Part shown: positions 8,200 to 16,388 of the stretch, piece after piece | Numbering within the stretch: the first letter of the stretch is position 1 | Layout of the letters: every line of letters starts with the position of its first letter | Source: Hymenobacter gummosus | Lineage (GTDB): Bacteria; Bacteroidota; Bacteroidia; Cytophagales; Hymenobacteraceae | Reading direction: 5' to 3' | DNA: 64,000 nucleotides | Assembly (NCBI RefSeq): GCF_003970915.1 | Contig: NZ_RXOF01000002.1 | Coordinates: forward strand, 558,001-622,000 | Translations under genes and position numbers: made by a program | Notes under the pieces: generated by a model | The model's input: the letters and a program-made list of their open reading frames with translations, nothing else | What the model was told of the DNA's origin: nothing | The model's database searches: none

Positions 8200-9690
8200 A
8201 TGCATTCCCAGCTCCCGCACCGCGCCCCGGCCACCGAGGCCCGGGCCGCCGGCCCCGCACCGGCTCCCGCCGCCCACGACAACAACGCGGTGCCCGTCGG
8301 AAAAATCTGGCAGGTCATTACCGCGTCCTCCGTCGGCACCGTCATCGAGTGGTACGACTTCTACATCTTCGGCTCGTTGGCGGCCATCATCGGGCCGGTC
8401 TTGTTCGGCACCGCGGGCAAGCCTGAGGATACCCTGCTCGGGGCGCTGGCGGTGTTCGGGGCGGGCTTCGTGGTGCGGCCCTTCGGGGCGGTGTTCTTCG
8501 GCCGCATCGGCGACATGATCGGGCGCAAGTACACCTTTCTGCTCACCCTGCTCATCATGGGCGGGGCCACCGTCGTGACGGGCCTGATTCCGAGCTACGA
8601 CTCCATCGGCGTGGCCGCCCCGCTTATCGTGCTGGTGCTGCGGCTGCTGCAGGGCCTGGCCCTGGGCGGGGAGTACGGCGGGGCCGCCACCTACGTGGCC
8701 GAGTACTCGCCCGATAAGCGGCGCGGCTACTTCACCAGCTACATCCAGATAACGGCCACCGCGGGCCTGGTGCTGAGCATCCTGGTTATCGTGCTGACCA
8801 AGAAATCCATGTCGGACGCCGCCTTTAAGGACTGGGGCTGGCGCGTGCCCTTCCTGCTTTCCGCGGCGCTGATTGTGGCCTCGTACTACATCCGCCGCAA
8901 GCTGCACGAGTCGCCGCTCTTCGCCAAGGCCAAGGCCGAGGGCCGCACCAGCCAGCACCCGCTGCGCGAGTCGTTTATGAACCCGGTGAACCGCCGCCTG
9001 GTGCTCATTGCGCTGTTCGGGGCCACCATGGGGCAGGGCGTGGTGTTCTACACCTCGCAGTTTTACGCCTACTCCTTCATGCAGAGCACCCTCAAGCTCG
9101 ACCTCATCGACGCCAGCATCGTGCTGGTGGCGGCTATGGTGCTGGCTACGCCCTTGTTCGTGTACTTCGGCGCGCTGTCAGACCGCATCGGCCGCAAGCG
9201 CATTATTATGACGGGCATGTTCTGCGCGGCCCTGTTTACCGTGCCCCTGTTCTACGGCCTGCAGGCCTACGCCGGCCCGCTCACCGAGGTGACGCCCGCC
9301 ACCGTGGACGCCGCCGGCAAAGCAGTAGCCGTGCAGAAGGCCCTCACGCCCAACCTGCCCATGATGACCGCGCTGACCTTCTGCCTGGTGTTGTTCGTGA
9401 CGATGGTCTACGGCCCCATTGCCGCCTACCTGGTGGAGCTGTTCCCGACCAAAGTGCGCTACACCTCCCTCTCGGTGCCCTACCACATCGGCAACGGCGT
9501 GTTCGGTGGCTTCGTGCCGCTGGTAGCCACCTGGATTGCCGTGTGGGCCAAGGCCCAGCCCGAAGGCTCGTTCTGGCAGCAGCACGCCAGCCTGTCGGGC
9601 CTGATTTACCCGGTGCTGATTGCGGCGGTCTGCTGGGTTATCGGCACCGCGCTGATGAAGGACGTGCGCAACGTGCGGATTATGGATTGA
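8200..9690 (+). CDS. MFS transporter, metabolite:proton symporter (MHS-like), 496 aa
   Basis: Twelve-helix major facilitator protein. Near residues 40-55, GTVIEWYDFYIFG is the signature start of the metabolite:H+ symporter group (ProP, ShiA and related). It is followed by RPFGAVFFGRIGDMIGRK (loop 2-3 motif), RLLQGLALGGEYGGAATYVAEY and, in the second half, GALSDRIGRKRI. The first 30 residues are an Ala/Pro-rich cytoplasmic extension. The substrate cannot be read from sequence. The next plus-strand gene is acetyl-CoA synthetase, which suggests a short-chain carboxylate such as acetate or propionate; that link is inference, since 445 nt separate the genes. Its TGA overlaps the ATG of a small repeat-bearing frame. 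Confidence 0.85.
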   Translation: MHSQLPHRAPATEARAAGPAPAPAAHDNNAVPVGKIWQVITASSVGTVIEWYDFYIFGSLAAIIGPVLFGTAGKPEDTLLGALAVFGAGFVVRPFGAVFFGRIGDMIGRKYTFLLTLLIMGGATVVTGLIPSYDSIGVAAPLIVLVLRLLQGLALGGEYGGAATYVAEYSPDKRRGYFTSYIQITATAGLVLSILVIVLTKKSMSDAAFKDWGWRVPFLLSAALIVASYYIRRKLHESPLFAKAKAEGRTSQHPLRESFMNPVNRRLVLIALFGATMGQGVVFYTSQFYAYSFMQSTLKLDLIDASIVLVAAMVLATPLFVYFGALSDRIGRKRIIMTGMFCAALFTVPLFYGLQAYAGPLTEVTPATVDAAGKAVAVQKALTPNLPMMTALTFCLVLFVTMVYGPIAAYLVELFPTKVRYTSLSVPYHIGNGVFGGFVPLVATWIAVWAKAQPEGSFWQQHASLSGLIYPVLIAAVCWVIGTALMKDVRNVRIMD

Positions 9691-9956
9691 TGCGGCACAA
9701 AGCTCCGTTCCGCGCTCCTGACCTGGTCGTCACCGCTACATCCGGCAACTTCCAACGACCGAAACCATCTGAATGGCGGTGGAAATGCTCTTATAAGCAC
9801 TGGAAACCGATAAAGAAGAACGAAAACGTTCTAAGAAGTGGCGGCAAAGGACGTATAAGCGCCGAAAATCATCTTAGAGGCGGCGGAAACGGACAAAGAA
9901 GCACCGGAAACCGGCTCAGAAGCGCCGGAAACAGACGTAGAAGCACGCAGGACTAA
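9690..9956 (+). CDS. Possible small basic heptad-repeat protein, start overlapping the MFS stop
   Basis: An 88-codon frame starts at ATG 9690-9692, sharing its A with the TGA of the MFS gene (TGATG), an arrangement typical of translational coupling. It spans most of the 21-nt tandem array, so the product is a chain of seven-residue units such as TGNRLRS, AGNRRRS and GGNGQRS, rich in Arg, Lys, Gly and Asn. No family is recognised. A 21-nt period keeps any one frame open, so the frame may be a by-product of the repeat. The overlapping start is the main argument for translation. Confidence 0.25.
   Translation: MRHKAPFRAPDLVVTATSGNFQRPKPSEWRWKCSYKHWKPIKKNENVLRSGGKGRISAENHLRGGGNGQRSTGNRLRSAGNRRRSTQD
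9745..9953. repeat. Degenerate 21-nt tandem repeat array A (about 10 units)
   Basis: Ten successive units of 21 nt (one is 20 nt) follow the pattern NNNNNNAGAAGCNCCGGAAAC; examples end at 9911 and 9932 in AGCACCGGAAAC and AGCGCCGGAAAC. Units have diverged at the first six positions and near the centre. The array lies between the MFS gene and acs. A second array with the same internal register lies at 55109-55381. The remaining 9957-10135 before acs shows no clear feature. Confidence 0.75.
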
Positions 9957-10135
9957 CAAAGAGCCGGTTCAGGCTTGAAAAGAATCGGGCCGGGTGAGCT
10001 GGGAAGCTGCTCGGCTCCGCGAATCGGCGCCAGCGCCCCGCCGCTGCGACTCCCGCACCACATTCTGCGACAATCCGACAACCGGGGCGCGGCGGCTTTT
10101 TCGTAAACTGCCGCCCGAATACCAACCAATACCCC

Positions 10136-12055
10136 ATGCCAGCCAACCACCCGCGCATCCGCTCCTTCGAAGACTACCAGACGGCCTACCGCCGCAGCGT
10201 CGACGAACCCGACGCTTTCTGGGCCGAAGTAGCGGAGCCCTTCACCTGGCGCCGCAAGTGGGACTCGGTGCGCGGCGGCGAGTTTTCGCCCGCCGGCCGC
10301 AGCACCTGGTTCGACGGCGCCCGCCTCAACATCACCGAGAACTGCCTGGACCGCCACCTGGCCCAGCGCGGCAACAAGCTGGCCATCATCTGGGAGCCCA
10401 ACGACCCCAAGCAGCGCCATTTGCGCCTCACGTACCGCGAGCTGCACCAGGAAGTGTGCAAATTCGCCAATGTGCTGCACAACCTGGGCGTGGAGAAGGG
10501 CGACCGGGTGTGCCTGTACCTGCCCATGATTCCGCAGCTGGCCGTGGCCGTGCTGGCCTGCGCCCGCATCGGGGCCGTGCACTCGGTCGTCTTCGCTGGC
10601 TTCAGCAGCACCGCCATTGCCGACCGCGTCAACGACGCTGAGGCCGCCTTCGTCATCACCGCCGACGGCCTGAACCGCGGCCCCAAGCAGATTCCGGTGA
10701 AGCGCGTGGTCGACGAGGCGCTGGCCCACTGCCCCACGGTGCGCAAGGTGCTGGTGGTGGAGCACCTGGGCTGGCCCGTGCAGATGCAGGAGGGCCGCGA
10801 CGTGTGGTACCACGAGGAAGTGGAGGGCGTGGCCAAAACCTGCCCCGCCGAGGAAATGCAGGCCGAAGACCCGCTGTTTATCCTCTACACCTCCGGCTCG
10901 ACGGGCAAGCCCAAGGGCGTGGTGCACAGCACCGCTGGCTACATGGTCTGGGCCGACTACACCTTCCGCAACGTGTTTCAGGTGGAGGAAAACGACGTGT
11001 ACTGGTGCACCGCCGACATCGGCTGGGTCACGGGGCACTCGTATTTGCTCTACGGTCCGCTGCTGGCCGGCAGCACCTCGCTCATGTTCGAGGGCGTGCC
11101 TACCTACCCCGACGCCGGCCGCTTCTGGGAGGTGATTGACAAGCACTCGGTCACCATCTTCTACACCGCGCCCACCGCCATCCGCTCCCTCATGGCCGCG
11201 CCCCTCGACAACGTGCTCAGCTACTCGCTCGATTCGCTGCGGGTGCTCGGCTCGGTGGGGGAGCCCATCAACGAGGAAGCCTGGCACTGGTACCACACCC
11301 ACGTGGGCAAGGAGCGCTGCCCCATCGTGGACACTTGGTGGCAGACGGAAACCGGCGGCATCATGCTCTCGGCCCTGGCCGGCATCACGCCCAGTAAGCC
11401 CGCCCACGCCGGCCTGCCCCTGCCGGGCGTGCAGCCGGTTCTGCTCACGCAGGAAGGCCAGGAAATCGAGGGCAACGAGCAGGAGGGCTACCTGGCCATC
11501 AAGGCCTCCTGGCCGGCCGTCATCCGCACCACCTGGGGCGACCATGAGCGCGCCGAGCAGACCTACTTCCGCCCGTACCCCGGCACCTACTTCACCGGCG
11601 ACGGCGCCCGCCGCGACCAGGACGGCCTCTACCGCATCATCGGCCGCGTCGACGACGTCATCAACGTGTCGGGCCACCGCTTCGGCACCGCCGAAATCGA
11701 AAACGCCATTAACCAGAACCCCCACGTGGTGGAATCGGCCGTGGTGGGCTACCCCCACGACGTGAAGGGCCAGGGCATCTACGCCTACGTCATCCTGCAA
11801 AACGGCGTGCCCGACAAGGAAACCGAGCGGCAGCACATCGAAGCCAGCGTCATCGAAACCGTGGTGGCCGAAATCGGCAAAATTGCCCGCCCCGACAAGA
11901 TTCAAATCGTGTCGGGCCTGCCCAAGACGCGCTCCGGCAAAATCATGCGCCGCATCCTGCGCAAAGTAGCCGAAGGCGAAACCAGCGCCCTCGGCGACAC
12001 CACCACCCTGCTGGACCCGGCCGTGGTCGACGAGATTATCCAGGGCCGGAAGTAA
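10136..12055 (+). CDS. acs: Acetyl-CoA synthetase (AMP-forming), 639 aa
   Basis: Catalyses acetate + ATP + CoA to acetyl-CoA + AMP + PPi in the cytoplasm. The length and all ANL-superfamily core motifs match AcsA: the phosphate loop YTSGSTGKPKGVVH (near residue 252), WWQTETGG, GDGARRDQDGLYRIIGR, DVINVSGHRFGTAEIE, and the C-terminal PKTRSGKIMRR. The Lys in the last motif (near 601) is the one acetylated for control in characterised homologues. The ATG at 10136 agrees with the usual family N-terminus. It is monocistronic, ends just before a family 2 inverted repeat whose inner hairpin plus T-run can serve as terminator, and probably works with the upstream MHS carrier in acetate use. Confidence 0.96.
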   Translation: MPANHPRIRSFEDYQTAYRRSVDEPDAFWAEVAEPFTWRRKWDSVRGGEFSPAGRSTWFDGARLNITENCLDRHLAQRGNKLAIIWEPNDPKQRHLRLTYRELHQEVCKFANVLHNLGVEKGDRVCLYLPMIPQLAVAVLACARIGAVHSVVFAGFSSTAIADRVNDAEAAFVITADGLNRGPKQIPVKRVVDEALAHCPTVRKVLVVEHLGWPVQMQEGRDVWYHEEVEGVAKTCPAEEMQAEDPLFILYTSGSTGKPKGVVHSTAGYMVWADYTFRNVFQVEENDVYWCTADIGWVTGHSYLLYGPLLAGSTSLMFEGVPTYPDAGRFWEVIDKHSVTIFYTAPTAIRSLMAAPLDNVLSYSLDSLRVLGSVGEPINEEAWHWYHTHVGKERCPIVDTWWQTETGGIMLSALAGITPSKPAHAGLPLPGVQPVLLTQEGQEIEGNEQEGYLAIKASWPAVIRTTWGDHERAEQTYFRPYPGTYFTGDGARRDQDGLYRIIGRVDDVINVSGHRFGTAEIENAINQNPHVVESAVVGYPHDVKGQGIYAYVILQNGVPDKETERQHIEASVIETVVAEIGKIARPDKIQIVSGLPKTRSGKIMRRILRKVAEGETSALGDTTTLLDPAVVDEIIQGRK

Positions 12056-12066
12056 GCGGTAGCACT

Positions 12067-12263
12067 GGTAGTCATTGCGAGCGAAGCGCGGCAATCGTTC
12101 CTCCAGTAGTAGAAACGCCACAACTGGCAGACACCGCAAACGGCACCGCCTGAAACCAGAGTCACTTGGTTTCGGGCGGTGCCGTTTTTGGGTCGTAGGT
12201 ATTTTGCCGGCAGTGCTACTGGAGGAAGGATTGCTTCGTCCTTCGTCCTCGCAATGACTGCCA
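12067..12263. repeat. Inverted-repeat element, family 2, copy 1, with inner terminator-like hairpin
   Basis: The left arm (from 12067) reads GTCATTGCGAGCGAAGCGCG then GCAATC and TTCCTCCAGTAG. The right arm (to 12262) is its imperfect reverse complement, ending CTCGCAATGACTGCC. Inside, CAAACGGCACCGCC at about 12137 pairs with GGCGGTGCCGTTTTTG at about 12175-12190, giving a strong stem followed by T residues. It lies between the convergent acs and 12283-12822 genes. A near-identical copy is at 57456-57645, also between convergent genes. Confidence 0.85.
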
Positions 12264-12282
12264 GTGCGGCCGGCAGTCGGAC

Positions 12283-12822
12283 CTACTCCTCGTAGTACGC
12301 CCCGCGGTAGTGCTTCTGCCGCTTGGCTTTCTTCTTGCCCCCGTCGGCCGACAGCCACAAGACCAGCCCGCCGGCCACGGCCGTGAAGGCGGCCAGGCGC
12401 AGCACCAGGCCGGTGCGGTCGTGCTTCCAGGAGGCGTTGTAGCCCTTTTCCTTCCAGATGTTGGGGAATTTGCCGTGGGCAATGTCCTCGATGATGCCTT
12501 CCACCACGTTCACGCGGTCGGCCAGGATGAGCGGCAGCCAGTGGTTGTACTCATTCTCGCTCCAGCGGAAGGCCCAGCGGCGGATCATACCGCTCAGGCC
12601 CACCGGGGGCGAGGCAGTGCCAAATACGGCCGAGAGGTTGGGCCGCTCGATGGAGTGCAGCACTTCCACGTCGGCGGGCTGCTGGGTGGGCCGCTCCCAG
12701 GTGTAGCCCTGCTGCTCCACGTCGGTGCGGTTGGGCTTCATGGGGTAGGTCGGGTCGTTCTGCGGGTCGGCGTCGATGCCCCAGCCCGGCACGGATTTCG
12801 GGTCGATAACGTGCTTTTGCAT
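12283..12822 (-). CDS. Conserved-looking membrane-anchored protein next to Zn-dehydrogenase, 179 aa
   Basis: No family function is known to me. The N-terminal 130 residues are soluble and rich in Trp, Pro and charged residues (GWGIDADPQNDPTYPMK, GYTWERPTQQPADVEVLHS, RWAFRWSENEYNHWLPLIL, ADRVNVVEGIIEDI). One transmembrane helix follows near 140-158 (LVLRLAAFTAVAGGLVLWL), then a lysine-rich tail. It starts 27 nt after the end of the upstream zinc alcohol dehydrogenase on the same strand, and the two almost certainly form an operon. A role as membrane partner of that dehydrogenase is an inference from position only. Confidence 0.7.
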   Translation of the reverse strand: MQKHVIDPKSVPGWGIDADPQNDPTYPMKPNRTDVEQQGYTWERPTQQPADVEVLHSIERPNLSAVFGTASPPVGLSGMIRRWAFRWSENEYNHWLPLILADRVNVVEGIIEDIAHGKFPNIWKEKGYNASWKHDRTGLVLRLAAFTAVAGGLVLWLSADGGKKKAKRQKHYRGAYYEE

Positions 12823-12848
12823 GGTGTTTCGCGGGGTAGGGTGGAAGG

Positions 12849-14003
12849 TTAGCGGGCCGAGTCCATGACCAGCACCGGCTTGATGCAGTTGTCGAGCTTG
12901 TCGGAGAACAGGCGGTAGCCGTCGGCCACTTCCTCCAGCGGAATGCGGTGGGTAATCAGCTCCTTGGGGCGGATGACGCCGTTCTGCACGTGCTCGATCA
13001 GGCGCGGCAGCAGGCGCTTCACCGAGGCCTGGTTGGCCCGTAGGGTCAGGCCCTTGTTGAGCACGTTGCCGATGGGCACCAGGTTATCCGTCGGCCCGTA
13101 CACGCCCACGATGCTCACGATGCCGCCCTTCTTCACCGAGTTAATGGCCCAGTGCACGGCCGTAGCCGAGCCGGCCTGCACCAGCAGCTTGCGGCCGGTA
13201 ATGGTCTGCAGCACGTCGCCGGCGGCCTCGGCCCCCACCGCGTCGATAACGCAGTCGGCGCCCAGCCAGTCGGTTTGCTTCTTGAGGAACAGCACCGGGT
13301 CCTGCATGTCGGTCTTGAAGTTGTAGACCTCGGCCGGGGCGTAGTGCTTCACGAACTCCAGCCGGTAGTCGACGTGGTCGAGCACGATGACGCGGCCGGC
13401 CCCGAACAGCCAGGCGCAGCGGGCGGCCATAATGCCCACGGGCCCCGCGCCGAACACCACCACCGTGTCGCCGGGCTGAATGCCGGCCATTTCGGCGGCC
13501 TGGTAGCCGGTGGGCACCACGTCGGTGAGCAGCACCGCGTCGTCGGGGTCCATGCCCTCGGGAATCACCGTCGGGCCGAAGTTGGCGTAGGGCACGCGCA
13601 CGTACTCGGCCTGCCCGCCGTGGAAGCCGCCGGCCGTGTGCGAGTAGCCGAAGATGCCGCCCACGGCCGTGGCCATGGGGTTCGACTCGTGACAGTTGCC
13701 GAACAGACCCTGCTGGCAGAAGCTGCAGCGGCCGCAGGCAATGTTGAAGGGCACCAGCACCATGTCGCCCACCTTGAGCTTGGTCACCTCGGAGCCTACT
13801 TCGACCACCTCGCCGATAAACTCGTGGCCGAAGGTGGTGCCCACGCGGGTGTCGGGCACGTTGCCGTTGTAGAGGTGCAGGTCGGAGCCGCAGATGCAGG
13901 AGCGCGTCACCTTGACAATGGCGTCCTCGGGGTGCTTGATTTCCGGCATGGGTTTTTGCACGGCGCGGACCCTTTTCGGGCCCCGGTAGTCCATGGCTAG
14001 CAT
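12849..14003 (-). CDS. Zinc-dependent alcohol dehydrogenase, glutathione-independent formaldehyde dehydrogenase-like, 384 aa
   Basis: Medium-chain dehydrogenase that oxidises an alcohol or aldehyde with NAD(P). The N-terminal GroES-like domain shows the catalytic zinc site (CICGSDLHLY and GHEFIGEV) and the structural zinc Cys cluster CGRCSFCQQGLFGNCHE. The Rossmann segment reads VVVFGAGPVGIMAARCAWLFGA. The PTGYQAAEMAGIQPGDTV stretch and the long insert near 95-140 resemble the formaldehyde dehydrogenase subgroup. The start is ATG 14003; an in-frame upstream extension is not family-like. It is followed by the membrane-anchored protein. The substrate is unproven. Confidence 0.88.
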   Translation of the reverse strand: MLAMDYRGPKRVRAVQKPMPEIKHPEDAIVKVTRSCICGSDLHLYNGNVPDTRVGTTFGHEFIGEVVEVGSEVTKLKVGDMVLVPFNIACGRCSFCQQGLFGNCHESNPMATAVGGIFGYSHTAGGFHGGQAEYVRVPYANFGPTVIPEGMDPDDAVLLTDVVPTGYQAAEMAGIQPGDTVVVFGAGPVGIMAARCAWLFGAGRVIVLDHVDYRLEFVKHYAPAEVYNFKTDMQDPVLFLKKQTDWLGADCVIDAVGAEAAGDVLQTITGRKLLVQAGSATAVHWAINSVKKGGIVSIVGVYGPTDNLVPIGNVLNKGLTLRANQASVKRLLPRLIEHVQNGVIRPKELITHRIPLEEVADGYRLFSDKLDNCIKPVLVMDSAR

Positions 14004-14292
14004 AATGGTCGGGTTTTGGTTGGAAGAAGGAGACAGTACATACAGCCAGCCGGAGCGGTCCACATGGCCCCCACCGACTGCTATCGGCATCCACTTACTA
14101 CTGTCTCCACCACGGGTGGTTATTGCCGAGCTGCCCCCTCTTCGCCTGATTTACGTGTTTACCCAGGCTTTATTAGGTGTAAATACGGTCGGTAAAGGTG
14201 GCCTAAGCCGAACGACCAGCCGACTTACACAAGGATGGTAAACAAGGTTAGGAAATGAAAAAGCAGCTGGTAAACCAGTTTACCGGCAAAGG
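14004..14292. other. Intergenic region with a short dyad near the dehydrogenase start
   Basis: No gene is supported. GGAGACAGTA at 14029-14038 is matched by TACTGTCTCC at 14098-14107, a 10-bp inverted repeat 59 nt apart just upstream of the dehydrogenase start; it could be an operator. The rest is AT-richer sequence between two minus-strand genes, without a recognisable ORF or RNA. Confidence 0.35.
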
Positions 14293-14326
14293 AAAAACGG
14301 CCTCAGCGGGGAGCTGAAGCCGTTTT
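14293..14326 (-). terminator. Hairpin terminator of fumarylacetoacetase
   Basis: AAACGGCCTCAGC pairs with GCTGAAGCCGTTT with one mismatch, and runs of A and T flank the stem, so it can stop transcription in either direction. It sits about 22 nt beyond the stop of the minus-strand fumarylacetoacetase gene. Confidence 0.75.
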
Positions 14327-14348
14327 TGCTGAATATAATGAGTCTGCT

Positions 14349-15626
14349 CTATTCCGCCGGCAGCACCGTGCCGCGCACCTCCCCGAAGCCGATGCGCAGC
14401 GGCCCGCGCTGGCAGAAGCCGCGCATCACCACCGTGTCGCCGTCCTGGATGAACTTGCGCTGCGAGCCGTCGGCCAGGGTTAGGGGCTTGGTGCCGCGCC
14501 AGGTCAGCTCCAGCATCGAGCCGTAAGAGTCGGGGGCGGCGCCGCTGATGGTGCCCGAGGCGTACAGGTCGCCGATTTCCAGCGGGCAGCCGTTGGAGGC
14601 GTGGTGCGTCAGCTGCTGGGCCATGCTCCAGTACATGTCCTTGTAGTTGGTGCGGCTGATGACGGTTTCCTCGCCGCCGGCCGGGGCCAGGCTCACTTCC
14701 AGCTGAATGTCGAAGTTGTGGGCGCCGGGCTGCTGCAGGTAGGCGAGGGGCTCGGGCTCCTGTTGGGGGCCGGCCACCCGGAAGGGCTCCAGCGCGTCCA
14801 TGGTCACCACCCAGGGCGAGACGCTGCTGCCGAAGTTCTTGCCCAGAAACGGCCCCAGCGGCACGTACTCCCAGCTCTGCAGGTCGCGCGCCGACCAGTC
14901 GTTGAACAAGAGCAGCCCGAAGATGTGGTCCTCGGCGTCGGCCAGCGGCACCGTCTGGCCCAGTTGCGTGGCCTGCCCCACCACCATAGCCACTTCCAGC
15001 TCAAAATCCAGCTGCTGCGAGGGGCCGAAGGTCGGCACCTGGGCATCCGGCGCCTTGCGCTGCCCGTTGGGCCGGCGGATATCCGTCCCGCTGGCCACGA
15101 TGCTGCTGGTGCGCCCGTGGTAGCCGATGGGAATCCAGCGCCAGTTGGGCAGCAGGGCATTATTCGGGTCGCGGAACATGGTGCCCACGTTGGTCGCGTG
15201 CTCGATGCTGCTGTAGAAATCGGTGTAGTTTTGGGGCTTCACCGGGCGCAGCAGCTGCACCTCGCGCTGGCGCAGCAGGCAGGTGCGCATGGCCTCCTCG
15301 TTGTCGCGCAGCTCCCCGTTGTCGTGGCGCAAGAGCTGACTCACGCGCTGGCGCACGGCCCGCCAGGCCGGCCGCCCCAGCTTGATAAAGGCATTGAGGG
15401 AGCGGCGGCGGAACACCTTGGGCTGGGTGGGCAGGTCCAGCCCGCGGAAAAAGCCGAACTGACTTACCGCGTACAAATCCAGCACGTACTCGCCGATGGC
15501 CACGCCCACGCGGGTGCCCCGCTCCTCGGTGTAAAACACGCCGAAGGGCAGGTTCTGGAGGGGAAAGTCGCTGTGGGGCGGAATATCAATCCAGGAGTGC
15601 AGGGCGGGGTCGTTGGGGTTGGCCAT
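14349..15626 (-). CDS. fahA: Fumarylacetoacetase, 425 aa
   Basis: Catalyses the last step of tyrosine/homogentisate degradation, splitting 4-fumarylacetoacetate into fumarate and acetoacetate. The length matches full-size FAH. An N-terminal SH3-like domain (SWIDIPPHSDFPLQNLPFGV) precedes the catalytic FAH domain with DFYSSIEHATNVGTMFRDP, PIGYHGRTSSIV, LDFELEVAMVVG and NDWSARDLQSWEYVPLGPFL. The Asp and Glu metal ligands and the catalytic His of the family fall in these motifs. ATG 15626 fits the family start, with a TACCTTTG box 30 nt upstream. No other tyrosine-pathway gene is adjacent. Confidence 0.96.
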   Translation of the reverse strand: MANPNDPALHSWIDIPPHSDFPLQNLPFGVFYTEERGTRVGVAIGEYVLDLYAVSQFGFFRGLDLPTQPKVFRRRSLNAFIKLGRPAWRAVRQRVSQLLRHDNGELRDNEEAMRTCLLRQREVQLLRPVKPQNYTDFYSSIEHATNVGTMFRDPNNALLPNWRWIPIGYHGRTSSIVASGTDIRRPNGQRKAPDAQVPTFGPSQQLDFELEVAMVVGQATQLGQTVPLADAEDHIFGLLLFNDWSARDLQSWEYVPLGPFLGKNFGSSVSPWVVTMDALEPFRVAGPQQEPEPLAYLQQPGAHNFDIQLEVSLAPAGGEETVISRTNYKDMYWSMAQQLTHHASNGCPLEIGDLYASGTISGAAPDSYGSMLELTWRGTKPLTLADGSQRKFIQDGDTVVMRGFCQRGPLRIGFGEVRGTVLPAE

Positions 15627-15655
15627 GTGCGGAAAGCGGAAGGGTGGTGTGCGGG

Positions 15656-15663
15656 CAAAGGTA
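15656..15663 (-). promoter_or_regulatory. -7 box (TACCTTTG) of fahA
   Basis: On the minus strand this is an exact TAnnTTTG match, 30 nt before the fahA start codon, as expected for the Bacteroidota primary sigma factor. No clear -33 element was identified. Confidence 0.6.
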
Positions 15664-15842
15664 GAAGCAGCCCGCTAAATCCTGGCGTCATGCCCCCGAA
15701 CTTGCCGCTTGACTGAGCACCGCGACTTGCCTATATTGGGCAACTGCCCTTAAATCGAGGTGGCGTTTTGAGTTTCGGCATGGCAGATGCTGGTGCCACT
15801 TCCCTTGAGGATTAATGGCCAGTCAACTTCACCCTCAGAAAT

Positions 15843-16340
15843 ATGTCGGCTTTTACGATTCGGAATGCTCACGATGACGATTTTGACCGCATATTCGAGC
15901 TGTGGCTGGAGAACCAGGCAATGGCCATTGGCCAGGCTATTGAGCAGAATCAGATAGCAGCGTTCAGGGCTGAGTTACTGCATACGTTTTCGCGTAGCCA
16001 TTCGCATTATTACGTGGCCGTATCCGACGACAATAACATTATTGGCTGGCAATCCTTGACTCCGCTATTCAGCAACCCGGTTATGGATTCTCACATTTCC
16101 CAGTCGAGCACTTACGTGGATAAAGCCTTTTTTAGGCTGAATATTGCCCATGCATTGTTTGAGCATGCGTATCGGGCTGCGAAAAATAGTGGCATCAGTC
16201 ATATTTATGGCTGGGTGCAGCCCAATAACAAGGCTATCCATGAAATAGCCAGTCACTTCAAGCACTACAAGCATTCAGTGCCGGGCTCCAGCAACGGGAA
16301 GGTGCCAGAGTTTAATCTATACGTAGTGGTGGTTGAATAA
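15843..16340 (+). CDS. GNAT-family N-acetyltransferase, 165 aa
   Basis: GNAT proteins transfer an acetyl group from acetyl-CoA to an amine. The fold order is visible: N-terminal strand FTIRNAHDDDFDRIFELWLE, central strands YYVAVSDDNNIIGWQSLTPL, a degenerate acetyl-CoA-binding region around FFRLNIAHALFEHAYRAAK, and SHIYGWVQPNNKAIHEIASH. The acceptor-binding RxxGxG/A signature is not clear, so substrate and activity are uncertain. GC content and codon use are clearly lower than in most of the window, as in the next gene, which suggests recent acquisition. Confidence 0.65.
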   Translation: MSAFTIRNAHDDDFDRIFELWLENQAMAIGQAIEQNQIAAFRAELLHTFSRSHSHYYVAVSDDNNIIGWQSLTPLFSNPVMDSHISQSSTYVDKAFFRLNIAHALFEHAYRAAKNSGISHIYGWVQPNNKAIHEIASHFKHYKHSVPGSSNGKVPEFNLYVVVVE

Positions 16341-16388
16341 TTAGGTTGATCAGCGCTAATTGAAGTATAAGTCAGTGCTCTGCCCGTG

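Noticed and set aside
9953-12358. 801-aa minus-strand open frame opposite acs
   Set aside because: Antisense of a well-supported acs gene in high-GC DNA; the translation is low-complexity Gly/Ala/His/Val with no domain.
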